Shown: positions 40,305-52,565, counted from the first letter of the stretch. The stretch: 64,000 bases of DNA from Pneumocystis sp. 'macacae' (GCA_018127085.1 CM030728.1:422369-486368); one strand, 5' to 3'. A program made the numbers and translations. Notes: generated by a model not told the origin, from the sequence alone.

Positions 40305-43300
40305 ATGCTGCTATTCACAAAAATATGTATTTTTTTGGTTTTTATTAGCATAAAAAGAGTTTTTTCAGGAGATGAAGACTTTTTAGGTAGTATCTTTTTT
40401 TTTTTAATTTAGTTTTAATTTGTTAGATCTTATTCGAATTTATTCTCCATTCCATGATCAACACCCATTGTTTTTATTTGAATTTGAAAATCGTGAATAT
40501 AATACTAAATTAATTGAAAAAACCATTCATTTAGAGCATGGAGAGCGTGAGTTAAACATAAATAAAAATTATCTCTATTACATTATTACTCTGTTGACTC
40601 AAAACGAATTTTATACTAGTTGCGAAAGCAGTATGGAAAAAGTTTGCACTAATGTATCTTTGAAAACAATTAATGATGATATGTCTTATCTTTGTGCAAA
40701 TATTAAATCAACGTGCACTTATGCACATAAACAAATAAGCGTAGAAATACAGAAAATTGATAAAAATTTTTCTGATAAAAATGAAAATAATTATTGTGTA
40801 GATTTACAAAGGCAATGTTATTTCTTAGAACATTATGATCCATTTGCTCTTTTATTGAAGTGTGATAAATTAAGAGAATATTGCTATAATAAAGTACGTG
40901 TGGGAGCAGCGGAAGTAATTTTACGTAAATATTTGAAAGGATCGTCAAATGACATAGATACTTGTATGCGGAAATTGAAGTTGGGATGTCGTTCACTTAG
41001 TAAACAAAGTCCTGAACTACTTGATTTGTGTATTAATGGCCAGAATGCTTGTGAAAAGTTTGTTGAAGAATCTAAAAAAAAATGTCAAAATTTTGAAAAC
41101 GAACTTTCAAAACAAAAAATATCCCAAAATATTTGTTCAGAATGGTTAAAGGAATGCTATACTGTTGTTCCAAATTGCCCATCTCTTTATAATTCGTGTC
41201 GTTTATTTCAGGATAATTGTGCAGAAAATGGTTTTTTTTATGATGTTTTACATGATCTTAATCTCGATCTTTTTAAAAATCCATTTGAATTTACAGATAT
41301 CGATGTTGTTGAATATGGTCATCATAGATTAAATACTTATGGTGTCTTTTTTAGTGAAATACCAAATTTTTCAAACATAATCCTAACTAATATTCTCGTT
41401 CAAAAAGGGGATGCAGAAATTACTTACTGTAGAAGAATATTACTTGCGAAATGTCCTTTATTGGACTATTTAGATATTTTTAAACACATATGCATTAAAT
41501 CTAAAAATTATGGTTCTTGTATTAATATATATAATGCAAACTATCGGCATTTTAGCTCTTATATAAAAAAATTAACTTATAGTAGTTCTTTTTCGGAAAA
41601 AGAATGTCAAGAGTATCTGCCATTATGTTATTTTCTTAGTGATTATTTTGATTTTTGGTTTGAAGATGGTATATGCAGATATATAAAGATCAATTGTTAT
41701 CAACAAGATATCGAAAAAAATATAGATATAACTCTACTTAAAGGATTAAATGGGAATTTTACAATAAAAAATGATAAATTATCGCATTCATTAGTAGAGA
41801 ATGATTGTCAAACATATCTTTACATTTTATGTGCAAAAATTATGTATAAGAATCACTATATTCTATATAAATGTTTGCATCCAAAAGAAACGTGTAAAAA
41901 AATAGTAAACCTCCTTGAAAAAAAATGCAAGGAATTGGATAATATATTGGGAAATATACAAACTGACTTTACGCCAAGTCATTGTGAAAAACAAGAGGAA
42001 TGTAATAATTTAAAATCATGTTCTTCATATACTTTAGAGTTATGTCAAAAGCTCAAAACATACTGTGAGAATCTTGATGAACGTAAAAAGCTAAAATTAG
42101 CAATGTTAGCCAATCAAACTAATTTACAAACTGAAACTGCTTGTGTTTACCGTCTCACACAATATTGTTCACAAGATAATACAAGTTATGTGTGTACTGA
42201 TATCCAATATACATGCAAACATATGCATAGTGAAATTCAAAGTGATTGTAGGGAATTGTTGCAGTTTCTGGTTAATTATAAAAATCGCTATAATGTACTA
42301 ACGTATACTTCTTATAGTCATTGTTCTTATTTCAAAACTCAATGTGCTCTCTATAAATGGGGCTGTAGTTTTTTAATTGGTCGTTGTACTGAAGCTCAGA
42401 AAACGTGTGATGATCTAATAAAGCAAATTAAGGATTTTAATGTATTGGCCAAGGCACTTGGTGAAGGAATATCTACTATTGATAAGTGTGAAGCTAAAAG
42501 ACAACAAAAGTGCACTAGTCATACAAGTCTAGGGAAAACCGTTCTCTGTAACTATTCTCTTAAATGCAGCCTCTTGTTACAATATTTAAGAAAGGCATGT
42601 GATATGCTTGTATTAAAAGGTTTAAAGTATTATCATACTACTCATAATTCTATGACAGAGTGTAAAAAAGTAGAATCTTTATGTTCATATATAGGACCTT
42701 CTTGTGCTGGAATTAATGATAGGGTTTCTTTTATATGTAGTAGCATTATTGTTGGCTGCAAGACACCATCTTCAGAACCACTGTCGCCGTTAGAGCCTGG
42801 ATCACAACCACCAACACCACCGGAATTACCGCCAGGACCACCACCGGAGGCGCCCCCGGAACAACCTCAACCGTCAGTACCCGTGCCATCAAGACCAGAA
42901 CCAGGACAACCACCACCGCCAGGACCAGCACCAAAGCCACCGTCAGAATCAAAACCAATACCATCTCCAGCACCACTTCCAACACCAGAAACATCACCAG
43001 AAACACCACAACCTCCTGTACCTGCGCCATCAAAACCGGAACCAAAACCAAAACCAGAATCACCGGTAGAACCATCGGCAGAACCACCATCAGCACCAGA
43101 ATCATCACCAAAACCTAAACCAGAACCAGAACTACCGGAATCACCGTCAGCACCGGAACTACCAACACCGGAATCACCAACAAAACCAGAATCAACATCA
43201 CCACCGGTACCGTCGCCAATTCCAGAACCGCAAAAACCGACAAAATCACCATCAAGCTCATCAGCTACACATTTGCCAAAACCTAGACCGACATCATCTC

Positions 43301-43407
43301 ATGATACACGTATAATAGGTGCTGCAATCAGATCAAAAGAATTACAGAGAATAGAGTTAATTTTGACAATTACTGCAATAATACTAGGCCTGTGGATAAT
43401 TATTTAA
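40305..43407 (+). CDS. msg: Cys-rich surface glycoprotein with long proline-rich stalk (divergent msg)
   Basis: Two exons: 40305-40386 and 40427-43407, giving 1,020 aa. Exon 1 encodes the signal peptide (MLLFTKICIFLVFISIKRV). The joint is phase 1 after Leu, as in the 29.5 kb gene. Residues up to ~810 are Cys-rich with msg-like spacing (CRKLKLGCRSLSKQSPELLD-type blocks; CKKLEL/CKELD patterns), but without the CGFKE(D/E)C landmark of the other four msg genes, so it belongs to a different subfamily. Residues ~815-970 are Pro-, Glu- and Ser-rich (PPGPPPEAPPEQPQP; EPKPKPESP), likely an extended wall-spanning stalk. The C-terminus ends in a GPI-type signal (LILTITAIILGLWIII). It has its own ATG and promoter region. 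Confidence 0.85.
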
Positions 43408-44219
43408 AACAAAAACGATATTTCTTAATATTTTTATAAAATATTCTTTAACACTTAATCATGTTAACTATAAGTTATAGAAATGGAAGATTTTAAATAT
43501 TTTTGGAAAATAAATATAATAACAATTAATTTATAACAGCTAACTATAGTTAGAACATTAATATTTAATAATTGGTTCTAATTTAAAAAATGATTTTTTA
43601 CCCTTTAAAATCTATTTTTAGTAAAGCTATAGAAAATATTAAAGTCAACAGTATTTTTCAATTTTTTTAAGTAATCAAAAAATAGGTACAACGATTTTTA
43701 AACATTATTAAATATTTAATTATATTTGCATTAAGTATGAAAAGAATTCTTTTAAGGAAATTCAAAAAAATATTCAAAAACAATGAAATTTAAAACGAAA
43801 ATTGAAGATTTTTTTCAAACTTAATCAAAAGAATATATCAAGCGTTTAATACTAAAAATATACAAAAAACTTATAACTAGAAAAGTCAAAATCCTTAAAC
43901 TAAAACATTTAAAAATAAAAAGATCCATAAACCTTAGGAAAATCAATCATCAAGGAAATATTTTTATATATAACTAACGAATAAATAAACAAATGTCATA
44001 TGTTATATTTCCAGGAAAAAATTTTTATATAAATATTATTATCTTGACACTTCGCTATATCATATATTTAAAGCAAAAATATTAAATATTTAGAAATAAG
44101 AACTATAAAAAACACTATCAATAAAATTATATCAAATTGTAAAAAACAATATTTATTTGTCTACTACATATTCATTAATAATATGTTATCATTTATCTAT
44201 TTTTCGTTTAAAAATTATT
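43408..44219. other. Intergenic, AT-rich
   Basis: About 810 bp of A/T-rich sequence after the Pro-rich msg. No ORF or RNA gene. It leads into a decayed msg fragment. Confidence 0.4.
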
Positions 44220-44720
44220 TCTTCTTTTTGATTTCAAGCATTTTTCATAACTCTTCGTTTATCATTATGCATAAAAAAGTATTTTCTATCTTTTTTATCT
44301 TTTTTAGAGCTTATTGATAAACTTATTAATAAAAATTTTATATTAGATTTATTAAATTTATTGCCAAATTCATTATTAGATTTAATAAAGCAAAAATCTG
44401 ATTTCTAAAATGAACTAATCAGTTTAAGGAACTTTATAAAACTTTGTGTAAATTTAAAATTAGAATACTTTCATTTTTTGAGGCTTTACAATTCAGAAAC
44501 TATTAAGTTTAACCATATATATAATAGTGCAAAATCAACATATCTAAAAATCTAGTTCTTTAAAAGAAAATATCAGTTATTCTAGAATAACTCTATAAGG
44601 AGATTACATAATAATAAACAATGCCCTTAAACATTCATAAATAAGCTCTTAGATTTATGTAAAAGAAAAATCAATATTAGGAAGCCACTGTTATTGATTT
44701 ATATAAAGCATTTAAGAACA
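44220..44720 (+). pseudogene. Decayed msg fragment
   Basis: From about 44400 the sequence matches both the 31-34 kb relic (32610-32790) and the intact gene around 37090-37240. Examples are ACTTTGTGTAAATTTAAAAT against ACTTTGTATAAATTTGGAAT, and the AAATCAACATAT and GAAAATATCAGTTATT words. It has multiple stops and is only a few hundred bases long, so it is a truncated remnant. The 44220-44400 part may be its 5' end or other DNA; I could not decide. Confidence 0.6.
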
Positions 44721-44741
44721 TTAGCAAATTTGAAAACGAAT

Positions 44742-44905
44742 AATTATCATTAAGAATTATTTTTATAATTTGAATTGTATGATGGAAAAAATCAAGATTT
44801 TAAAAATATAAATGTTATATATATAGTTTTGAGTTCAAGTTAATGGAACTAAATGTAAGAAATAAAAAAAAATGAACAAATGTGTAGAATAATTTTAAAT
44901 AGAAA
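44742..44905. repeat. Upstream block shared by two msg genes (copy 2)
   Basis: Near-copy of 35185-35350, with AATAATTATCATTAAGAATT and AATATAAATGTTATATATAT. It lies upstream of the 45.2 kb msg. Confidence 0.8.
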
Positions 44906-45009
44906 ATGAATAATAAAGCTTAATTTTATTAAACCTATTTTCGTCTAACTTTTAAATTTTTCCTGAAAGAGTAATTTAATTAAAGTTGAAAAATAATTTT
45001 TTTGTAAAA

Positions 45010-45215
45010 ATTTAAAAATATTAGATATAAATTTATATAAATTCAAGGAAAAGGAAAGTCATACAACTGTAACAAAATACAGTGACTGTTTGTCTGTTTA
45101 TCTATTTTATATTCATTATTAATTTTATTATCGTTTCCTTATCTGAGAACTCGATATTTTTCAGTATCAAATATGATGCATTTTTTATAAAAGTTATTGT
45201 TTATTGCCATTATAA
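45010..45215 (+). promoter_or_regulatory. Probable own promoter of the 45.2 kb msg
   Basis: Conserved with 35560-35752 up to and including the CCATTATAAATGAAAG start context. The conservation supports a functional 5' region. No specific factor site is recognised. Confidence 0.5.
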
Positions 45216-48200
45216 ATGAAAGCATTTTTGTTAGCCGGATTTCTTGGCATAGCATATGCTTTTTCGGAAAGTATTAGTACTATGTTTTTTCTTTTTCTTT
45301 TAATTTTTTTTAGAATTTATTCATAAAAGATCTGCATCATTACAAACATCAGCAAGTATATCAACTTCAACAATGTATGAAAACTCTTAAGTAGCTCTAA
45401 AATGTATAAAATTAACAATTTTTTATCTAGCAAAAATGCTTTTATTTTAATCTTAAAAGAGAATATTTTAAGTACTCAATGTCATACAAAATTAGAAGAA
45501 TACTGCAAGAAATTACAAGATATGGGCATTTTGGATAAAGTTCGGGCTTTGGATCCAAAAATGAAAAACCTTTGTAAAAATGCAGAAAATACAGAAAATA
45601 CAAAAAATACAAAAAATACAAAATATAAAAAAATATGTGATAGCTTTAAAAAAAATAATATAACATGTGAAGAGTTTAAAGAAAAATTACAAAATGTTCT
45701 TGGTGGGGGATTTTATCCATATGATCATTATACAATGCAAAGTCAATGTATTTTATTGGAAAATGCGTGTTCGGAAAATTTTAAACTTAAAACAGAATGT
45801 AATAATTTAGCAACTTTATCCAAACGACAAGAACGAAGTGATATAATATTAGAGTTTCTTTTAAGAGCATTTTCTGGAAACTTGAAAACAGAAAAAGACT
45901 GTGGAAAAGTGGTTAATGAGAAATGTCTTATATTCATGGGAGAAAGCGACGAACTAATGGAATTTTGTTTAGGTTCAAATAGATGTAAAACTCTTCTGGG
46001 CTCTGCAAGAATTAACTGTGGATACTTAGAAATGAAAGCAGCAGGGCTTAAAAAGTTTTTAGAAACTAGTGGTGATGCTGAAATGTTAAAAGAAATGTGC
46101 ATTTTATTTCTTAAAAAATGTCACTTTCATAAATCAAACTGCAATGATAGCTTTCAAAATGTTTGCAAAGAGCTAGAAGAAAAATGCGGAAAGGAAAGAA
46201 AATACACACCACCTAATTTAATGCTTAATATACTAGAAAAAGAAATTACACTAATGGATAAAATAGAACACAAAGAATTATTTGATGATGAAATTGGAAA
46301 ACCTGGAATAAAGAATACGGTTGATCTTCTATTATTGCTAGTAAATAATAATCTGAATAATTGTGAAACTAATCTTAACAAATGTTATAAATTTTGTAGC
46401 TCTTTACCTCAATTGAAAGATCTATATGACAGTACTAACAGAAAAATGAATGAAAGTAAAAAAGAGGTCTGTACTAACCTAAAAAATAATCTGAAAAACA
46501 GATGCAAGGCGCTGAAATCAAAATTACATAGCTTGTCTATGTCAAACGCTACAGAGGACCAGGATTCTATAGTATTGGGATGGTCTGAGCAATCTACTGA
46601 GCTCGATGAAAGACTTTGTATAGATTTGGAATTTGAGTGTTTTTACTTACAAACACATTGTGATGACATGGGTATTAAAATGGATAATGCATGTGCGAAT
46701 CTAGAATCAGCATGTTTAAAGACACGACTTTTTAGAAAGGGCTATCAACTATTTCAGAACCTGTTAAAAGGGAAGTTGCATAATTTAACAGAAGTTAATT
46801 TCCTTAACATATGCATCAATGAACTATTGGAACTATGTAAAACTGAAATTGATATCCATAGTCCCATACTAATGGATTTTTGTCTACGACCATGGGATAC
46901 TTGTCATGCACTTGAAAGTGATATTGAAAGGCAAAGTCGGGAACTTAGAATCAGTTTAGGCTGGAAGAGGGATTTTCCAAGTGATGAAGACTGCAAGAAA
47001 CTGGAACAGAAATGTGAAGCACTGGAACATGATTCAAGAATGAACGATTTGCCATGTCTTACGTTGAAAGAACGATGTAATCACTTGAAGAATGCAAAGA
47101 AATTAGAGGAGATTTTGTTAAGAGAAAAAGCAAAAAATTTAAGTGATTGGGAAACATGTGTAAAAAAGGTGACAGAAAGATGCAATAACTGGTCTAGAAG
47201 AAAGAGGATGAGGTTTACTCTTTCATGTATACAATTAAACATTACTTGCCAAATGATTACTAGAGATATTGAGTTTAAATGTACTACGTTAGAAAAAAAT
47301 ATGGATTTTATGAAAGTTTTAGAAAAAACAAATAATAAAAATGCAAATAAGGGGCTAGTATGTGACTTCTGGGAACCTTATTGTGACAAATATATCTCGA
47401 ATTGTGAGAAACTTGTACAAGATAATGGAGAAGATGGAAAGTGTAAAAAATTAAAGGAAAATTGTAAATCATATCGCAAATTACAGGACAAAAAAATTGA
47501 AGTTATGTATAAATTGCAAGGAAACCTTAAAAAAGATAAGTGTAAATCAGCTCTTGATAAATACTGTTTAGATTGGGCTAAAACGGACAATGATGCATTC
47601 AATAATTTCTGCATTAATACTACTAGTGCTGAAAATAATACAGTCAGAATAGAGCTATGTCAAGAACTAGAAAGACTAATGAAAGAAAGATGTGCAGAAT
47701 TATCTATGAAACTAGAGAGTATGGCGACAGGAATAGAAAAAAGTGTAAAGGCAGTTAACGAATTGAATGAAATTGCAAGGAAAGCATTAGAAAGTGCAAA
47801 ACTTACTTTGAATAAACAAAAAACAGATGTAGATCACGCAGCATTGATTCTACTTTATAATGCAGATGCAAACATAAAAAGAGATCTAAGAGCAAACATA
47901 GTTCAGAAGGATCTTCCTAAATATGTGCAACAGAAGGATGCAAATGTAAATATTACTGATGAAAAAGCTATGGCGTTTGATGCAGCAACTGAAGCGTTGA
48001 AGGTATATACAGAAGTGAAACTAGATTGCAAAATTCTATTGTTAGAGTGTGGATTCAAAGAGGATTGTTCTGGATACAAAGATTCATGTGGAAAAATTAA
48101 AAATGCATGTAGCAAATTAAAAGCACTGGAAATCAAATCGTTAAAGAAAGAAGCAACTAATCAGACTATTATAGAGGCTACTATTACAGAAACAATTATT

Positions 48201-48500
48201 ATCGAAACAAAGTCAGATGGAACGCAAAAGACAGTAACAGTAGAAGGACAATGTCTCTTGGTTCGCACAACGGACAGATGGGTTACGAGTATCTCAACAT
48301 ACACACGCACATCTACACAGACATCTATTGTAACATCAACTATGACATTGACATCACAAAGGCAATGCAAGCCCACAAAGTGTGCGACAAAGGGTAGAGA
48401 GGAGGCAAGTGTTATAGAGCTAAGTGAAGGCCTAAAGATGACTGAGTGGAGCATGATGAAGGGAGTAATATTAACAATGATTATTTTGGCTATAGTTTAG
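45216..48500 (+). CDS. msg: Major surface glycoprotein, two-intron type with own start
   Basis: Three exons: 45216-45276, 45314-45374 and 45431-48500, giving 1,063 aa. Exon 1 is a signal peptide (MKAFLLAGFLGIAYAFS). The introns (37 and 56 nt) sit at the same places and phases as in the 35.75 kb paralogue. The body is the same Cys-rich architecture (KRDFPSDEDCKKLEQKC, RCNNWSRRKRMRFTLSC, LECGFKEDCSGYKDSC), with an extra Asn/Thr-rich tandem (NTENTKNTKNTK) near residue 85. The Thr-rich segment (STYTRTSTQTSIVTSTMTLT) precedes a tail (MMKGVILTMIILAIV) suited to GPI attachment. Similarity to the paralogue is uneven along the length, as expected if segments are exchanged. Confidence 0.9.
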
Positions 48501-49498
48501 AATGAATGACTAAGATCGGAGAAAAAACATATATATTTTGGAATGAATAAAGTCTAGAGAACATCATCTATATTTAGGATAAGCATGGTTTTAGGAGGTT
48601 GCATGTGTATTTGTAATGGGTGAGATCTAGAAAAGAATATGTATTTGTATATTTGGGCAGAAAGAATAAGACAAAAAAGAATAAAAGAGACCAAAGAAAT
48701 GACTCTTCAGCAATTCACCATACATTTTGAGTGACATTAACCTGTATTTTTAATTCAATCAACTTGTACTTTTATAACTCGCTTTCTATCTATTCACATA
48801 TATTTATCCTAATAATCTTTTCAAAAGCATGACTAAGAATTAAAGTAGAAGTCATGGAGAATGCCCCTTGAAGATACTTGATATGAAAATAACATGAGAA
48901 ATATAATTGTCAAACATTTTACCAGATTTTATGGGAAATTACTTAAATTTGCTGGATAAAATAATACAAAAATATTTTAAAATGGATTTTACTAACATTG
49001 TTTGATGATTTGATAAAGAAAATTTAATGAGTTCAAAGGAATATTTGCAAGACGAATTAACATGTATTAGAATATGGGAAATATAGTTATGTATTTAATT
49101 TAAAAAGCAGATGTTTTAAAAATATTATCTAAAATTGATATTTATTTTCTTAAAATAATTTCTATTATGTATTTTTATTTTTTTAAAATACACTAGAAAG
49201 TCAAACCTTTTAAAGAAAAGAAAAACCTGCATTTTAAAAGAACCATGTTTCTTCATAAATACAGACCGATTCGTATTTTCAGCTCGTTTTCAGGATTTAT
49301 AGCAACGTACCACGTATATTAAAAGAACTTAAGATTGCTTCAAGAACCTTTTGAGAACAAAGATTCAATGCATACTTTTATTGCAAACAGAATTCTTTTA
49401 AACCATATTTTATACTTGAGAAAAGACATACAAAAAAGTTGAGATGACTAAACAAAAGTATGCTTCATAAACTCGGCACAGAGCTGCACATGAAATAG
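48501..49498. other. Spacer between own-promoter msg and first donor-type msg
   Basis: About 1 kb. GC rises gradually toward the donor gene. No ORF, and no ATG in the frame of the following gene. I see no sign of an upstream conserved sequence (expression site). Confidence 0.5.
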
Positions 49499-49540
49499 AA
49501 GCCAAGCACGCGACGTATTCTAAAGAGTTCAGCACGGGCG

Positions 49541-49563
49541 GTGGCGCGGGCGGTCAAGAGGCG
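49541..49563 (+). other. CRJE-like recombination junction, copy 1
   Basis: The first 22 bases are identical to 52887-52908 and read VARAVKR in the msg frame. The near-identity continues through AGAATGTATATGAGGATG. In Pneumocystis this type of sequence marks where silent msg copies join the single expression site. KR is a likely Kex2 cleavage site. Confidence 0.75.
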
Positions 49564-52552
49564 GGCGCAGGTAGCACAGAATGTATATGAGGATGTGGAG
49601 TACCTTTTTGCTTTGGTTCTAAAAAAAGAAAATAATTTAGAAGAAGCGCAGTGCAAACAAGAATTAAAAGAATACTGTAAAAATTTAAGGGGCATAGATG
49701 AAAACTTTGATGTTAATCCGAAATTAAAAGACACATGTACAAGCGATACTACAGCAGAAGGAAAATGCACAGGATTGAAAAATAAGGTTAAAGCAAAATG
49801 CACTTCATTTAAAACGCAACTTGAAGATGCAATAAAAGATGCTTCAAAATTAACGGATGATGTTTGTAGAAAGCATGAACAACAATGTTTGTTTTTGGAA
49901 GCAGCATGTGAAACGGAACTTAAGGATAACTGTAATAAGTTAAGAGTCGGTTGTTACCAGAAGAAGCGTAATGAGGTGGCAGATGAAGCTCTTTTGAGGG
50001 CGCTTAACGGTGATCTTAAAGATGTGAATGAGTGTAAAAAGAAGATCAAAAATGTTTGCCTTGCGTTGGGTCAAGAAAGCAATGAGTTAATGCAAAAATG
50101 TTTTGATACAGACTCTACATGTACATCTCTCGTACAAGCAGCAAAAGATAAATGTGACCCTCTGAAGACAGAAATAGAAGATGCACTAAAACCTAATGGG
50201 GAATTGCAAAAAAAAGGGAATTTGTTACTTGAGAAATGCCACTTTTATGGGCCAAACTGTAAAAATAATAAATGTGGTGATTTAAAAAAGAAATGTCAGG
50301 AAGAAGGAATTGTTTATATACCACCAGATCCAGATTTTGATCCTACAGAGCCAGAGATTACACTTGCAGAGAAAATAGGACTGCAGAAGCTTTACGAAGA
50401 AGCTGCAACAAAAGGCGTTGTAATTGGAAGAGCATTAGAAAGAGATATTGTTGATTTGTTAGTGTTGTTATCAGATAATGACTTTGATGACACTAAATGC
50501 AAGAATGTACTTAGCGGTAAATGTGATTCTATTGAATATTTAGCAAAAGATTTACAAGAGTTATGTAAAAATAAAAGTGATCATGGCGATAAATGTACGG
50601 AATTTAAACAAAAGTTTGAGAAGAAAAAGACAACTCTGAGTACAAAGATTGAAAGCAAACGATTTGAAAAAAACAAAATCGCATTATGGAGTGAATTACC
50701 AAGATTTCTTACTGAGAATGATTGCATAGAATTAGAATCAGACTGTTTTTATTACGAAGGTCAGACATCGTTTGAAAAACTATGTAAGAATGTCAAGGCA
50801 GCGTGTTATAGAAGAGGCCTTGATGCATTAGCAAACCAAGCATTGCAAGACAAAATGAAAGGAAAACTTAATGGTAGAGATGAAAAATGGCTTGAAATTA
50901 TTCAAAAAGAACTGGTAAACGCATGTGTGGATCTAAAGGGAGAAAGTGGCGAACTATTTATGTTGTGTATACAATTAGCAGAAACAGTTTTTGTATTATT
51001 AGAGGATTTGCATATGAAGACGGACTTATTACAAGAGGATTTGAACGAAAGACGGGATTTTCCTACGAAGCAGGATTGCAGGCAATTGTTGAAGAAGTGC
51101 GAGGATCTAGAACAAGACTCAGAAGAGCTCAGATGGCCCTGTCGTACATTGAAACACCATTGCAGTCGATTGGAGACGGTGGAGCATTTGGAAAACAAAT
51201 TGTTGGAGGAAAAAATAAGGGATTTAAAGAATGAAACTGTTTGCAAGAAAAGTGTTGAGGAACAATGCAATAATTGGATAAAAAAGAGGAAAATACCGTT
51301 TATCCTTGCATGTGCAGCACAGAATGTTACTTGTAAAATCATCACACAAAGTCTTGTGCTTAAATGTGGTTTGTTGAAGAAACATATAGAAACTCTAGAC
51401 GTTGTAAAACAATCAAAGGAAGAAAACAAAAGAGAATCAGTTTGCAGCTTTTGGGAAGCATATTGTGACAAATTTATGTTTAGCTGTAATAATCTAATAA
51501 ATAATGGCAATGGAGTGTGTGAGGAACTTAAAAAGAATTGCAAACCGTACCGAGAAAAATATGACCTAGAGACACAGGTTATGTATGAGTTCAGAGGGAA
51601 GCTTGCAAACAAAGATAAATGCAGAGTAACTCTTGATCAATATTGTACACAGTGGACTAAAACAAAAAATAAGACATTGGAGAGTTTGTGTAGTGCTAGT
51701 AGTGCTAATGATAATGCAACTAGGGATGAATTATGTGAAAAATTGGTAGGGCGAGCAAAGGCAAGGTGTGGAGAATTATCTACAAAATTGGAGACAGCGA
51801 AAGGAGAGATAAAAACGAAGGTAGAACGAGTCAAAGAATTGAATGAAGAGGCGAAAAAAGCATCAGAAAGTGCAAATCTTATTTTGTCAAGATTAGAGAC
51901 TAAGGTGGATAGCGAAAATAACTCTAAAAATGTACCAGCGAGTGCTGGGAAAGATGCAAATTCAGCAGGAGGATCAAATACAGACCAAAAGACCCAGTTC
52001 AGACTTATCCGAAGAGGAAAAGTAGAAGTGCTTGTTACAGAAGCAGAGATCAAAGCCTTTGAAGCAGTGTCAAAGGCACTGGAGGCATACGTAGAAGTCA
52101 ATGAAGAATGCAGAGTCCTAAAGCTTGAATGTGGATTTAAAGAAGAATGTCCAGCGTGCAAAGATGCATGCAATGCGATTGAGAAGGAATGCAATAAATT
52201 GGAGCCATTGGAAGTGAAGAAGCATAAAGTACAGACAGAGACAAAGACAGAGACAACGACGACGACTAAGATAGTCGGACAAGGAGGAAAGACAGAAGAT
52301 CTAGAAAAATGCACCTCTATTCAGACCACAGATGTGTGGGTCACGAAGACATCCACACATACCAGTACATTCACATCCACGTCGACTACTACATCTACAG
52401 TGACACTGACATCGACAAGACGGTGCAAACCTACAAGATGTACGACAGGGGATGAGGCAGGAGATGTGACGCCGAGTGGAGGGCTGAAGATGACGGGATG
52501 GGGTGTAATGAGAGGGGTGTTGTTGGGAATGGTTATTTCGGTTATGATTTAA
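49541..52552 (+). CDS. msg: Classical msg (A1 / family I type), donor copy without start codon
   Basis: Intron-less ORF of about 1,003 codons. The first codon listed is GTG, not ATG. The frame is open back to 49499 (stop TAG at 49496) with no in-frame ATG, so it is unlikely to be translated in place. It opens with ARAVKRRAQVAQNVYEDVEY. The Cys-rich body has the landmarks ERRDFPTKQDCRQLLKKC, QCNNWIKKRKIPFILAC and LECGFKEECPACKDAC. The end has a Thr-rich stretch (TKTSTHTSTFTSTSTTTSTV) and a GPI-type tail (GVMRGVLLGMVISVMI). Family knowledge: such copies supply antigenic variants by recombination into the expression site. GC is higher than in the two-intron msg genes. Confidence 0.9.
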   Translation: MARAVKRRAQVAQNVYEDVEYLFALVLKKENNLEEAQCKQELKEYCKNLRGIDENFDVNPKLKDTCTSDTTAEGKCTGLKNKVKAKCTSFKTQLEDAIKDASKLTDDVCRKHEQQCLFLEAACETELKDNCNKLRVGCYQKKRNEVADEALLRALNGDLKDVNECKKKIKNVCLALGQESNELMQKCFDTDSTCTSLVQAAKDKCDPLKTEIEDALKPNGELQKKGNLLLEKCHFYGPNCKNNKCGDLKKKCQEEGIVYIPPDPDFDPTEPEITLAEKIGLQKLYEEAATKGVVIGRALERDIVDLLVLLSDNDFDDTKCKNVLSGKCDSIEYLAKDLQELCKNKSDHGDKCTEFKQKFEKKKTTLSTKIESKRFEKNKIALWSELPRFLTENDCIELESDCFYYEGQTSFEKLCKNVKAACYRRGLDALANQALQDKMKGKLNGRDEKWLEIIQKELVNACVDLKGESGELFMLCIQLAETVFVLLEDLHMKTDLLQEDLNERRDFPTKQDCRQLLKKCEDLEQDSEELRWPCRTLKHHCSRLETVEHLENKLLEEKIRDLKNETVCKKSVEEQCNNWIKKRKIPFILACAAQNVTCKIITQSLVLKCGLLKKHIETLDVVKQSKEENKRESVCSFWEAYCDKFMFSCNNLINNGNGVCEELKKNCKPYREKYDLETQVMYEFRGKLANKDKCRVTLDQYCTQWTKTKNKTLESLCSASSANDNATRDELCEKLVGRAKARCGELSTKLETAKGEIKTKVERVKELNEEAKKASESANLILSRLETKVDSENNSKNVPASAGKDANSAGGSNTDQKTQFRLIRRGKVEVLVTEAEIKAFEAVSKALEAYVEVNEECRVLKLECGFKEECPACKDACNAIEKECNKLEPLEVKKHKVQTETKTETTTTTKIVGQGGKTEDLEKCTSIQTTDVWVTKTSTHTSTFTSTSTTTSTVTLTSTRRCKPTRCTTGDEAGDVTPSGGLKMTGWGVMRGVLLGMVISVMI

Positions 52553-52565
52553 GAGTGAATGAACA

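Noticed and set aside
42746..43111. Minus-strand Val/Leu-rich ORF under the proline stalk
   Set aside because: It is the antisense of the Pro-rich repeat, with no independent support.
48501..49540. Possible expression site (UCS) in front of the first donor msg
   Set aside because: No long upstream open frame, signal peptide or ATG joins the msg frame here.
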